A DNA stretch of 64,000 bases from JBGRQA01 sp041725895 (lineage in GTDB: Bacteria > Bacteroidota > Bacteroidia > Bacteroidales > Marinifilaceae): NCBI GenBank assembly GCA_041725895.1, contig JBGRQA010000023.1:34422-98421 (forward strand). Reading direction: 5' to 3'. The position numbers and the translations under genes are program-made. Positions 16,672 through 25,192 of this stretch are shown one piece after another (position 1 is the stretch's first letter; each line of letters opens with the position of its first letter). Below the pieces are notes generated by a model. That model saw nothing but the letters and a program-made list of their open reading frames with translations. It was not told the origin of the DNA and did no database searches.

Positions 16672-18213
16672 ATGGGAGCAACGAACTGTAAAGAGACGCC
16701 GAGACAAAAAATGATCGGGATGATGTATTTATTTCTGACAGCAATGTTGGCGATAAATGTTTCGAACGAAGTATTAGAGGCCTTTACGATTATTGATAAC
16801 GGGATTGTTAAAACCATACAAACTTTTGAGGAAAAAAATGATCAAATGTATGCTTCCTTTGAGCAAGCCTACAGAATGAATCCTTCAAAAGTAGCCTCAG
16901 CAAGAGAACAAGCACTAGTTGTGCGACAAAAATCCGACAGCTTGTTTCGGTATATTAAAGACCTGAAACAAATCATCGTTCAAAAAGCTGATGGACCGGA
17001 AGCTGATGTAAACAATATCAAGAAAAAAGATAATATTGACGTGGCGGCTGAAGTCATGATTGTTAATCGAAATGGTACAAGATTACGTAAAGCCATCGAA
17101 AGCTACCGGGAATACATCTTATCACGAGTTAGTGAGGAAGATTCTACGCTTCGCCACGCGATGATGGAAACCTTGGATACTTCTCATCCTCCGGCAAAGG
17201 ATGGTGCGATTCCAACCTGGGAATCTCATCAATTCGGACATATTCCTTTGGCAGGAGCGGTAACCCTGCTGACCAAACTTCAAAGTGATATCCGGAATAC
17301 GGAGTCGGACGTGATCAATTACATTTACAATCAAATTGAAGCAGAGTCGTACAAGTTTAACAAGTTGAATGCAGAAGTATTCGCCAAATCGAACTACGTT
17401 TTAAAGGGAGATGAATACGAAGCTGAAATCTTTTTGGCAGCTCAGGACACAACCTTAACGCCGCGCATTTACCTGAATAATGGAACGCAGATTACCAAAT
17501 TTAAGGATGGTAAGGGGATTTTCCGTGTTAAGGCAAACGAAGTTGGTGAAAAGGAATGGGGAGGTGTTATTCGCTACAGAACTCCTTCAGGAAAAGAACA
17601 AAGATATACTTTCAGTAGTAAATACCTGGTGGCAGAACCCAATGTAGTGGTCTCTCCTACTAAAATGAACGTTTTCTATGTAGGAGTAGATAACCCGGTT
17701 AGTATTTCGGTTCCTGGTATTCCAATGGATCGAATTCGGGCAAGAATGACCAATGGAAAGATTTCAAAAAATGGGAACGCTTTTGTAGTACGTCCTGACA
17801 TTCCATTCCGGGTTGCAAAAATTACGGTGGATGCAAATTTTGATGGGGAATACAAACCACTAAAATCGGTTGATTTCCGTGTAAAACCCATTCCGGATCC
17901 AGTGGCCAAAGTAGCCGGGAAAAATGGAGGGTCAATCAAAAAGAATATATTGCTGGCACAAACCGGAGTAGATGCAGTATTGGATAATTTTGATTTTGAT
18001 TTAAAATTCAAAATTACCGGATTTACTGTGAGTACTATTGTAAAAGGGTATACTCGTGATGAAACATCACGCAGTGACATGTTTACCCGAGAACAAATAG
18101 CACTCCTAAAAACTTTAACCCGAAATAAAAAAGTATATATTGAAGATATACGGGCAGAAGGTCCTGATGGGGAAACCCGAAAATTACCAGCTATTTCATT
18201 CCGAATTAAGTAA
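16672..18213 (+). CDS. gldM: T9SS motor/periplasmic shaft protein GldM
   Basis: Single-pass inner-membrane protein whose periplasmic domains span toward the GldKN ring. The N-terminus has the conserved TPRQKMIGMMYLFLTAMLAINVS transmembrane helix (about residues 10-31), then helical domain D1 followed by beta-rich domains (about residues 225-513) with the repeat-like YLVAEPNVVVSPTKMNV and FRVKPIPDPVAKV segments. At 513 residues it is of normal length. It lies 27 nt after gldL and 15 nt before gldN. Confidence 0.96.
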   Translation: MGATNCKETPRQKMIGMMYLFLTAMLAINVSNEVLEAFTIIDNGIVKTIQTFEEKNDQMYASFEQAYRMNPSKVASAREQALVVRQKSDSLFRYIKDLKQIIVQKADGPEADVNNIKKKDNIDVAAEVMIVNRNGTRLRKAIESYREYILSRVSEEDSTLRHAMMETLDTSHPPAKDGAIPTWESHQFGHIPLAGAVTLLTKLQSDIRNTESDVINYIYNQIEAESYKFNKLNAEVFAKSNYVLKGDEYEAEIFLAAQDTTLTPRIYLNNGTQITKFKDGKGIFRVKANEVGEKEWGGVIRYRTPSGKEQRYTFSSKYLVAEPNVVVSPTKMNVFYVGVDNPVSISVPGIPMDRIRARMTNGKISKNGNAFVVRPDIPFRVAKITVDANFDGEYKPLKSVDFRVKPIPDPVAKVAGKNGGSIKKNILLAQTGVDAVLDNFDFDLKFKITGFTVSTIVKGYTRDETSRSDMFTREQIALLKTLTRNKKVYIEDIRAEGPDGETRKLPAISFRIK

Positions 18214-18228
18214 TAAAATTTACATATC

Positions 18229-19080
18229 ATGAAAAAAGCCTTATTACTAATTATTGGTTTAGCAATGTTTTGTGGATTCAGTCAAGTATCCACCGCACAA
18301 ACCATAGCAACCAGTGTTTACGAGAAAAATCACATAAAAAATCGTAAACCGATTCCATTTGCGAACATTCGTGAATCGGACATCATGTGGTCTAAATTAG
18401 TGTGGAGAATTATTGACCTACGAGAGAAGATGAATCTTCCCCTCTACTATCCCACACAACAACAGGACGATCGATACAGCATGATCGACCTATTGCTTTA
18501 CGGTATAGAAAATGAAGGCTTAACTGCTTACGATACCAATGATGACGAATTTAAAATGCCCATGACCATGGACCAAATTCGCACCAAATTCGATGCCGAG
18601 GACGATACCATCAGACAACGGAATCGATTAACCGGAGAATTGGAGCAGAAAATCATCGCGGGGGAAATGCATTCTGACGAAGTAAAACGTTACCTTGTAA
18701 AAGAACAATGGTTTTTCGACAAGCAAACATCAACACTTCAGGTCCGAATAATTGGCCTTTGCCCAATTCGTGAATATGTAAAAGAAGGAGAATCTGAAAT
18801 GGACGGTGTTCAGCGTAAGCAGTTGTTCTGGGTATATTTCCCAGAAGTACGCTCCTTATTCGCATCGCATGAAGTTTTTAATCCTTTCAATGATGCCTTC
18901 CGCTATTCTTTTGATGACCTGTTCATGAAAAGACGTTTCAGCAGTTTTATTACTCAAGTTTCAAACGTATTTAACAACCGTCAAATTAACGACTATACGC
19001 TTGGAATCCAATCAATGCTGGAAGCCGAAAGAATTAAGAATGATATCCAAACTTTTGAACATGACTTGTGGGAATTCTAA
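18229..19080 (+). CDS. gldN: T9SS ring protein GldN
   Basis: Periplasmic partner of GldK in the T9SS outer-membrane-associated ring. The signal peptide ends STA before Gln24 (QTIATS), giving a predicted N-terminal Gln. The mature sequence contains the family's RPIPFANIRESDIMWSK-like block (KPIPFANIRESDIMWSK) and YPEVRSLFA-like segment (WVYFPEVRSLFASHEVFN). 283 residues. It is the last gene of the cluster and is followed by a strong palindromic terminator. Confidence 0.95.
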   Translation: MKKALLLIIGLAMFCGFSQVSTAQTIATSVYEKNHIKNRKPIPFANIRESDIMWSKLVWRIIDLREKMNLPLYYPTQQQDDRYSMIDLLLYGIENEGLTAYDTNDDEFKMPMTMDQIRTKFDAEDDTIRQRNRLTGELEQKIIAGEMHSDEVKRYLVKEQWFFDKQTSTLQVRIIGLCPIREYVKEGESEMDGVQRKQLFWVYFPEVRSLFASHEVFNPFNDAFRYSFDDLFMKRRFSSFITQVSNVFNNRQINDYTLGIQSMLEAERIKNDIQTFEHDLWEF

Positions 19081-19100
19081 TGCCCTCACAACATAAAATA

Positions 19101-19130
19101 AAAAAAGGCCCATATGGGCCTTTTTTTATT
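19101..19130. terminator. Bidirectional terminator between gldN and the mannose-1-phosphate guanylyltransferase gene
   Basis: A near-perfect palindrome, A-run + GGCCCATATGGGCC + T-run, between two convergent genes. It can terminate both transcripts. Confidence 0.85.
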
Positions 19131-19145
19131 TTATATCATTCCATA

Positions 19146-20234
19146 TCAAACGTATTCTTCACCTTTATTCAATTTTACGTCATTCACAATTTTTCGTATC
19201 TCCTGTTCATCCTTCTTTTTACAGATTAACAAAGAATTTTCAGACTCCACAACAATATAGTCTTTAAGCCCCTGAATAATCACCAATTTATCGTTGGGTA
19301 CATTCACCATACAATTCTTTGCCTCATAAAGCATGACTTGTTCCCCTTGGATCACATTTTTGTTATCATCTTTCTGTGAATGTTCATACAAAGAACCCCA
19401 GGTGCCCAAATCAGACCAACCAAAATCAGCACATTGCACAAAAACATTTTCGGCCTTTTCGAGGATGCCATAATCTATGGAGATATTCTGGCATTCGGCA
19501 TAAATATTATTAATAACCGCTTGTTCCGATTCCGACCCAATACTGTTCTTTTCATTCTGAAACAAAGTACTCATCTCGGGCAAATACTTCTGATAAGCTT
19601 TTTCAATAGCTTTAAGCGACCACAGAAAAATGCCGGAATTCCAATAAAACTCTCCCGATTCATAAAAAATTTGAGCCATCTCCAAATGAGGCTTTTCAGT
19701 AAAAGTCTTAACAGCAAATAAATTGGAGTAACCGGTAACTATTTTGCCATTCACCTGAATGTAGCCATATCCAGTTTCAGGTCTGGAGGGAGGAATACCC
19801 AAGGTCAACAACTCTTCATTCTTTCCCACAAAATCCAATCCGTGCTCAATCACTTCCTGGAAAACCTGCTCCTTTAAAATTAAATGATCAGCCGGTGTTA
19901 CTATTATTCTTGCCTCGGGATTCATCTTCTGAATTCGCGAATTAGCATAGGCGATACAGGGAGCTGTATTTCTACGGAGAGGCTCAAGTAGAACTTGGTC
20001 TTCCCGAAGCTCAGGCAATTGTTCCAGCACCAAATCCTTATAGGAAGAATTAGTTACAACCAAGAAATTTTCCACAGGACACAAACTTTGAAACCGTTCG
20101 AAAGTTTGCTGAATGAGAGTTTTTCCAGTGCCGAGAATATCAAGAAATTGTTTAGGGCGGGAGGACTTGCTTAATGGCCAAAAGCGAGATCCCACTCCTC
20201 CGGCCATAATTACGCAATAATTGTTTTTATCCAT
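19146..20234 (-). CDS. manC: Mannose-1-phosphate guanylyltransferase
   Basis: Makes GDP-mannose from mannose-1-phosphate and GTP for surface polysaccharide or glycoprotein glycans. The nucleotidyltransferase signature MAGGVGSRFWPLSKSSRPKQF is at residues 10-30; VTPADHLI, FTEKPHLEMAQIFYESGEFYWNSGIFLW and the sugar-binding DYGILEKAENVFV block follow. At 362 residues it is the single-domain form lacking the C-terminal phosphomannose isomerase cupin. It is convergent with gldN and divergent from mlaE across 193 nt. Confidence 0.92.
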   Translation of the reverse strand: MDKNNYCVIMAGGVGSRFWPLSKSSRPKQFLDILGTGKTLIQQTFERFQSLCPVENFLVVTNSSYKDLVLEQLPELREDQVLLEPLRRNTAPCIAYANSRIQKMNPEARIIVTPADHLILKEQVFQEVIEHGLDFVGKNEELLTLGIPPSRPETGYGYIQVNGKIVTGYSNLFAVKTFTEKPHLEMAQIFYESGEFYWNSGIFLWSLKAIEKAYQKYLPEMSTLFQNEKNSIGSESEQAVINNIYAECQNISIDYGILEKAENVFVQCADFGWSDLGTWGSLYEHSQKDDNKNVIQGEQVMLYEAKNCMVNVPNDKLVIIQGLKDYIVVESENSLLICKKKDEQEIRKIVNDVKLNKGEEYV

Positions 20235-20428
20235 TTGCTATTGAAATTTCTGTTATCTGAAGCTTTGCTCTCCAAATACAAGTTCATTTTATCATTTTCT
20301 AAATTACTGAAAAGCACGTAGATTTCAAAAATGAATATGACTATATCAGGGTCTAAATGATGGTTTAAGCCCTGTAAACGCCTGACTTAAACAAATTATT
20401 TGTAATTTTATCATAAAGAATTCAACTC

Positions 20429-21169
20429 ATGAACTTATTTGAACTCATCGGAAAATACTTTCGATTTCTTCTGAAAGTATTTGCCAAACCGGAAAAAAGT
20501 CGTTTGTACTATTCACAAGTCGTGAAAGAGATTCACAAACTAGGGATCAATTCCATCGGAATCGTGGTAATTATATCTTCTTTTATGGGAGCCGTAATTG
20601 CTTTGCAAACTGCCTATAATATGGATAATCCACTCCTGCCAGATTATCTGATAGGGTATACCACAAGGGAATCAATGATTTTAGAATTTTCATCCACAAT
20701 TGTTGGATTAATTCTGGCTGGAAAAGTTGGCTCCAACATTGCTTCGGAAATTGGAACAATGCGAATTAGTGAACAAATTGATGCTCTCGAAATAATGGGA
20801 ATCAATTCTGCCGGCTATTTGGTACTCCCAAAGATTATTGCTGCACTTTTCATCAATCCTTTCCTGTATATACTTAGTGTCTTTGTAGGAATATTGGGAG
20901 GAATGGCTGCAGGAGTATTCTCTGGCGTAGTTACTGTTCCTGACTTTATCTATGGTGTTCAGTTTGGATTTATTCCTTACTATATCACTTACTCTCTGAT
21001 CAAAACTGCCTGTTTTGCCTTTATTATTACCTCTGTTCCCGCTTTCTTTGGATATTTTGTGAACGGCGGTGCCCTGGAGGTCGGCAAAGCCAGCACCAAA
21101 GCTGTGGTAAACAGCAGTATACTGATCCTGCTGTTTAATTTAATTCTCACTCAAATGCTATTGCAATGA
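20429..21169 (+). CDS. mlaE: MlaE family ABC transporter permease
   Basis: Integral membrane permease of an Mla-type lipid transporter that moves phospholipids between membranes. Five to six hydrophobic segments and the family motifs GLILAGKVGSNIASEIGTMRISEQIDALEIMGI (about residues 94-126) identify it. 246 residues. The stop overlaps the start of the ATPase gene by 4 nt (ATGA), so the pair is translationally coupled. No MlaD, MlaC or MlaB gene follows here, so the remaining subunits must be elsewhere or absent. Confidence 0.93.
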   Translation: MNLFELIGKYFRFLLKVFAKPEKSRLYYSQVVKEIHKLGINSIGIVVIISSFMGAVIALQTAYNMDNPLLPDYLIGYTTRESMILEFSSTIVGLILAGKVGSNIASEIGTMRISEQIDALEIMGINSAGYLVLPKIIAALFINPFLYILSVFVGILGGMAAGVFSGVVTVPDFIYGVQFGFIPYYITYSLIKTACFAFIITSVPAFFGYFVNGGALEVGKASTKAVVNSSILILLFNLILTQMLLQ

Positions 21170-21915
21170 TCGAATTAAGAAATATCAATAAGTCGTTTGG
21201 AACCCATAAGGTACTGGATGACATATCCATATCTTTTGAGTCGGGAAAAACCAATTTGATTATTGGGCAAAGTGGTTCAGGAAAAACCGTCTTACTCAAA
21301 TCAATTATCGGATTACATGAGGTTGATTCCGGGGAAATATTCTATAACGAAAGAAATTTCACCGAGATGAATTTCCAAATGAAAAAGGAAATCCGAAAAG
21401 AAATGGGAATGGTATTCCAGGGAGGTGCACTTTTTGATTCACTAACAGTAGAAGAGAATGTAATGTTTCCCCTGGATATGTTTACACAGAAAAGTCTGCA
21501 AGAAAAGAGAAAAAGAGCTGACTTCTGTTTGGATCGCGTTAATCTTAAGGAGGCCCATAAGCTGTATCCCTCCGAAATTAGTGGAGGTATGCAAAAAAGA
21601 GTGGCCATTGCACGAGCCATTGCTCTAAACCCCCAATACTTATTCTGCGATGAACCCAATTCCGGTTTGGACCCGGTAACCGCAATTTTGATTGACAACC
21701 TGATTCAGGAAATCACTAAGGAATTCAACATGACTACGATTATAAATACTCATGATATGAATTCAGTAATGGAGATTGGAGAGAAAATTATTTTCATAAA
21801 CAAAGGAAGAAAAGCATGGGAAGGAACCAAAGAGGAAATTTTCCACACTCAGAATGAGGAATTAAATAATTTTGTCTTTGCTTCGGATTTATACCAAAAA
21901 ATCAGGGATATATAA
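21166..21915 (+). CDS. mlaF: MlaF family ABC transporter ATP-binding protein
   Basis: ATPase partner of the MlaE permease. Walker A GQSGSGKTVLLKS (about residues 34-46), Q-loop VFQGGALFDSLTV, ABC signature ISGGMQKRVAIARA, Walker B FCDEPNSGLDP and H-loop NTHDMNS are all present and intact. 249 residues. The start overlaps the mlaE stop by 4 nt. Confidence 0.94.
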   Translation: MIELRNINKSFGTHKVLDDISISFESGKTNLIIGQSGSGKTVLLKSIIGLHEVDSGEIFYNERNFTEMNFQMKKEIRKEMGMVFQGGALFDSLTVEENVMFPLDMFTQKSLQEKRKRADFCLDRVNLKEAHKLYPSEISGGMQKRVAIARAIALNPQYLFCDEPNSGLDPVTAILIDNLIQEITKEFNMTTIINTHDMNSVMEIGEKIIFINKGRKAWEGTKEEIFHTQNEELNNFVFASDLYQKIRDI

Positions 21916-22005
21916 GAACTAAAGCAAATGGTTTAGCGATGATTAATCCATCCTGAATTCTTATCTTTACCGCCGGAATCAAAAATTTTATCAGAAATTA
22001 CCTGT

Positions 22006-22803
22006 ATGTACAAAAAAGTTCTTGTTTTATTTCTAACAAGCCTGATGCTATGGGCCTGTAATTCATCGACCAAAGAACAGCAGACAATCAGTGAGGAAAA
22101 GTTCATTCAAATCCTCATTGACATTCATCTGGCCGATGCCTCTATGACCACCCAAAACATCTATTCCAGAAGAAATGACTATAAACCTAGCCATTACTAT
22201 AACTCCATTTATCAGAAGCATGGAATCTCCAGAACAGGATTCGATAGCCTGATCAATTACTATTCACAAAACAATGCAGATTTCGATCGGATCTACGAAA
22301 TAGTTATTGACAGCCTCAATCGACTGGAAACACAACTTAAAATCCAGTCCAAAAACGCCCATCTAAGGAAAGACACCGTAAATCTTTGGACAGGAAAAAA
22401 CGAATGGAAATTTAACAAAGAGGAAGCTAGAGACCTAAAGTTCAATATTCCTGTCAAAGAAAAAGGTTTCTATACCGTATATGCTGAAGTTAAAATTAAT
22501 AAGGAAGATGAGAGCCTAGATCCTCAAATCCAGGCATATTTCTGGAAACCCAATAAAACTAAAGAAGGGGAAAGCCTTCAATTCGAACCAATAGAGTTAA
22601 TCAAGGATGGGAAATTTCATAGCTATGAAACCAAGCTGGAATTTACCGATTCTACCTTTACACATTTGCGTGGAAATTTCCTTTATCGATCGAATTCCGA
22701 TAATGAATTCAATCAAAATATTGAAATTCGAAAAATAAAGATTTACAATCCGCAAATTCAACCCAAAAGAAAGCGAAGACTTCCTAAAGAATTATTGCAA
22801 TAA
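22006..22803 (+). CDS. DUF4296 domain-containing lipoprotein
   Basis: A 265-residue exported protein with lipobox LMLWACNSS (Cys18) and the DUF4296 helical domain in its first half, marked by SEEKFIQILIDIHLADA and YNSIYQKHGISRTGFDSLINYYSQN. The second half is an uncharacterised, probably beta-rich, domain. The function is unknown; from memory the family is confined to Bacteroidota. It begins 90 nt after mlaF and is 20 nt before the amidohydrolase-like gene, with which it probably shares a transcript. Confidence 0.82.
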   Translation: MYKKVLVLFLTSLMLWACNSSTKEQQTISEEKFIQILIDIHLADASMTTQNIYSRRNDYKPSHYYNSIYQKHGISRTGFDSLINYYSQNNADFDRIYEIVIDSLNRLETQLKIQSKNAHLRKDTVNLWTGKNEWKFNKEEARDLKFNIPVKEKGFYTVYAEVKINKEDESLDPQIQAYFWKPNKTKEGESLQFEPIELIKDGKFHSYETKLEFTDSTFTHLRGNFLYRSNSDNEFNQNIEIRKIKIYNPQIQPKRKRRLPKELLQ

Positions 22804-22823
22804 GGTTGGAAAAGAACTCAATT

Positions 22824-23852
22824 ATGAGAAAAATTACGGCCAACTATCTTTACATCGGTAAGGAAGGTTTTTTAAAAAACGGAATCCTCGTACTGGATGA
22901 TGAGAATCGGATTCAAGAGGTAATCGATACAAAAGGAAATTTCCGGGAAATTGCGAACCTTGAATATCACAGTGGCATAATTGTTCCCGGATTTGTAGAC
23001 TGTTTTTGCCAATTGGAAGCAGGAGGGCATAATGAGCTTTTCCATAAAAGCATGAATATTGCTGAATTCTACAAACAATTCAATGAAAGTTACAACCAAT
23101 CGGACTTTGTAAACAACGCCCTTGTTACAAAAGGCTTAAACCAGTTGAAATTCTACGGAACAGCAGCTTGTGCCGATTTTTTCTCCTCTGAAGCCAGTAT
23201 TTCTCCGAAAAGGAATTCAACCAAAGCATTCCTAAATTTCATGCAATTTTCTGATGAAACTGAAGAAATCTTAACAAAACAAATAAAAAGATCTCAATCC
23301 TATAAAAATGAGGGAATGGAAACATTTCCCTTCTGGGATGGTTATTGTATAAACTGGAACGAATACTTAAATAGGAGTAAAGTAACTACAATTGCACAAT
23401 CCTCCGTAACAACGAATTTGGTTGATTTAAAACTTGAAGTTGAAAAAAGACTTGTCGTTTGGGATTCAAAAAAAACCGATATTCCGGAACAAAAAACCTT
23501 GCAAACTTTTACCGTATTACCTCCCCGACTATACCAATTTCTCTATGAAGAATTGCCTGCTTTGAAAGACCTGCAAAAGGCACCCAACTTATGCCTTGGA
23601 ACCGGAAATCTATCCGTCCACAAAGAATTATCCATTCTGGAAGAGATGAAATGTTTACAGATCGCTTTCCCGGAACTTTCTTTGGAGGAAATTCTCAAGT
23701 GGGCAACACTTAACGGGGCTACTGCCCTTAGCAAAGAAAAGACCCTGGGAAGTTTTGATTTGGGTAAGCAACCGGGAGTTAACTTGATTACCAAAGTAGA
23801 CCTTTTCAATTTTAAGCTGCAACCTGAAAGCAAAGTTAAGGTATTGGTTTAG
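22824..23852 (+). CDS. Degenerate amidohydrolase-family protein (probable pseudoenzyme)
   Basis: 342 residues that align from memory along their length with Bacteroidota amidohydrolases of the chlorohydrolase/aminofutalosine-deaminase type: composite-domain start MRKITANYLYIGKEG, GIIVPGFVD, and the C-terminal LSILEEMK...LEEILKWATLNGATALSKEKTLGSFDLGKQPGVNLI block. The metal site is gone: the expected HxH after PGFV is Phe61-Cys-Gln63, and the Asp of the GTD motif near the C-terminus is Gly261 (LGTGN). The central metal histidines are also not apparent. It is therefore unlikely to be a hydrolase; a structural or regulatory role is possible. An alternative TTG start at 22806 adds six residues; ATG at 22824 fits the family start. 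Its last 4 nt overlap the convergent hemerythrin-like gene. Confidence 0.8.
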   Translation: MRKITANYLYIGKEGFLKNGILVLDDENRIQEVIDTKGNFREIANLEYHSGIIVPGFVDCFCQLEAGGHNELFHKSMNIAEFYKQFNESYNQSDFVNNALVTKGLNQLKFYGTAACADFFSSEASISPKRNSTKAFLNFMQFSDETEEILTKQIKRSQSYKNEGMETFPFWDGYCINWNEYLNRSKVTTIAQSSVTTNLVDLKLEVEKRLVVWDSKKTDIPEQKTLQTFTVLPPRLYQFLYEELPALKDLQKAPNLCLGTGNLSVHKELSILEEMKCLQIAFPELSLEEILKWATLNGATALSKEKTLGSFDLGKQPGVNLITKVDLFNFKLQPESKVKVLV

Positions 23853-24268
23853 GCAATCCCGTTCTCCTTCAAAAATTTAATTGCATCTGCATCATATTTC
23901 AGAATTCGATCCTGAATCCACCAGGTCAAAAATCCCAGCAGTTCATAGGCTACCGCTTCCTTTCCCTGACTATGATCATCTTGGAACTGAGCAATGCGCT
24001 TGACAAAACTGTTATGCCCTTCCTGGTGCTTCTCAAAATCGCAGAATTGGTACTCTTTAAAATAGATCTCCTCAGTCAAAAAGTAGTTCTCCACATAATC
24101 CATTAATTTGAAGAAAATGGAAGGCAATTCTTCTTTTTCCCTTTCGTCATTAATGGCATCTACAACCTGATTTACAATTTCCAGAAACTTCCTATGCCTC
24201 TCATCAAGGATTTTCACATCCAGTTCATATTCCTTCTTCCACAGGTAAGGCTTTATTGGTCTTTCCAT
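23849..24268 (-). CDS. Hemerythrin-like protein lacking two iron-ligand histidines
   Basis: A 139-residue four-helix protein of the bacteriohemerythrin family, which normally binds O2 at a di-iron centre. By spacing, the ligands are His25 (DERH), Glu66, His81 and His85 (HQEGH) and Asp126, but the His expected before F-x-x-E is Tyr62 (YFLTEE) and the His of the W-x3-H-I motif is Arg121 (WIQDRI). Two of the five histidines are thus lost, so normal O2 binding is doubtful. The fold signature and length are otherwise intact, so the gene is probably expressed. It is divergent from the radical SAM gene (144 nt) and overlaps the amidohydrolase-like gene end to end by 4 nt. Confidence 0.85.
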   Translation of the reverse strand: MERPIKPYLWKKEYELDVKILDERHRKFLEIVNQVVDAINDEREKEELPSIFFKLMDYVENYFLTEEIYFKEYQFCDFEKHQEGHNSFVKRIAQFQDDHSQGKEAVAYELLGFLTWWIQDRILKYDADAIKFLKENGIA

Positions 24269-24385
24269 TTTTGTAGGTTTACATTTGCTATTCTAAAATA
24301 TTACAAATCGCCGTAAAAATACAATGATAAATATCACTCCCCCAATAAAAAATCTTTAATTCACGCTACAATCCATGAAATTGCC

Positions 24386-24393
24386 TAAATTTG
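24386..24393 (+). promoter_or_regulatory. Candidate -7 box for the radical SAM gene
   Basis: TAAATTTG matches the TAnnTTTG consensus exactly and lies 19 nt before the ATG at 24413. No good -33 TTTG is visible, so support is partial. Confidence 0.35.
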
Positions 24394-24412
24394 GGCAGTT
24401 AAAGCAAAATTC

Positions 24413-25192
24413 ATGGCAACATTTCTTTTTGATAAAATCATATTCGGCCCGGTAAAGAGCAGACGACTGGGAGTTTCTTTAGGAATAAACCTACTGCCCA
24501 ACGATTGTAAATTATGTAGTTTCAATTGTATCTACTGTGAATGCGGTTGGAATCCGAAGAGCTACAAAGAAAAGATTCAACTCCACCCCAGAGATATGGT
24601 AAGAGAGAGGTTGGAGGCCAAATTGCTGAAAATGAAAAACAACAATGAAGCTCCAGATGTAATTACCTTTGCAGGAAACGGTGAACCTACTCTTCATCCT
24701 GATTTTGGAGGCATTATCAATGATACCATTGAGCTTCGAGATCTTCACTTCCCCAATGCCAGAATTGCAGTCCTTTCCAATTCTACCATGATTCAGAAAG
24801 AATCAGTTTTTAATGCTCTCAACCGAGTGGAAGACAACATTCTTAAATTGGATGGAGGATTTGAGGCAACCATCAAAACCATTGATCAACCAATGGGCAG
24901 TTTTAACCTGGAAAAAACAATTGAATTGCTTTCCAAGTTCAAAGGCAATGTAACGATCCAAACCCTATTCCTGCGCGGAAATTACAATGGCCAACCAATT
25001 GACAATACCACAGAGGAAGAACTTGTAGCCTGGTTGAAACACCTTGAGCGCATTCAACCCAAAGAGGTAATGATATATACCATTGCCAGAGATACACCTG
25101 CTGATAATCTGAAAAAAGTTCCCCTGGACGAACTAAATCAAATCGCAGACAGAGTTAAAGAACTGGGATTTGGCATACAGGTTTCAGGCTAA
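24413..25192 (+). CDS. Radical SAM protein (COG0731-like)
   Basis: A 259-residue radical SAM enzyme. The cluster motif is CX3CX2C at Cys35, Cys39 and Cys42 (CSFNCIYC), flanked by extra cysteines Cys32 and Cys44 that could bind a further metal or be coincidental. The N-terminal FGPVKSRRLGVSLGINLLP and GNGEPTLHPDF (the SAM-binding GGE-like motif) match the family often annotated 'radical SAM protein' or wyosine-biosynthesis-like. The substrate is not evident. It overlaps the convergent glycosyltransferase gene by 4 nt. Confidence 0.85.
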   Translation: MATFLFDKIIFGPVKSRRLGVSLGINLLPNDCKLCSFNCIYCECGWNPKSYKEKIQLHPRDMVRERLEAKLLKMKNNNEAPDVITFAGNGEPTLHPDFGGIINDTIELRDLHFPNARIAVLSNSTMIQKESVFNALNRVEDNILKLDGGFEATIKTIDQPMGSFNLEKTIELLSKFKGNVTIQTLFLRGNYNGQPIDNTTEEELVAWLKHLERIQPKEVMIYTIARDTPADNLKKVPLDELNQIADRVKELGFGIQVSG

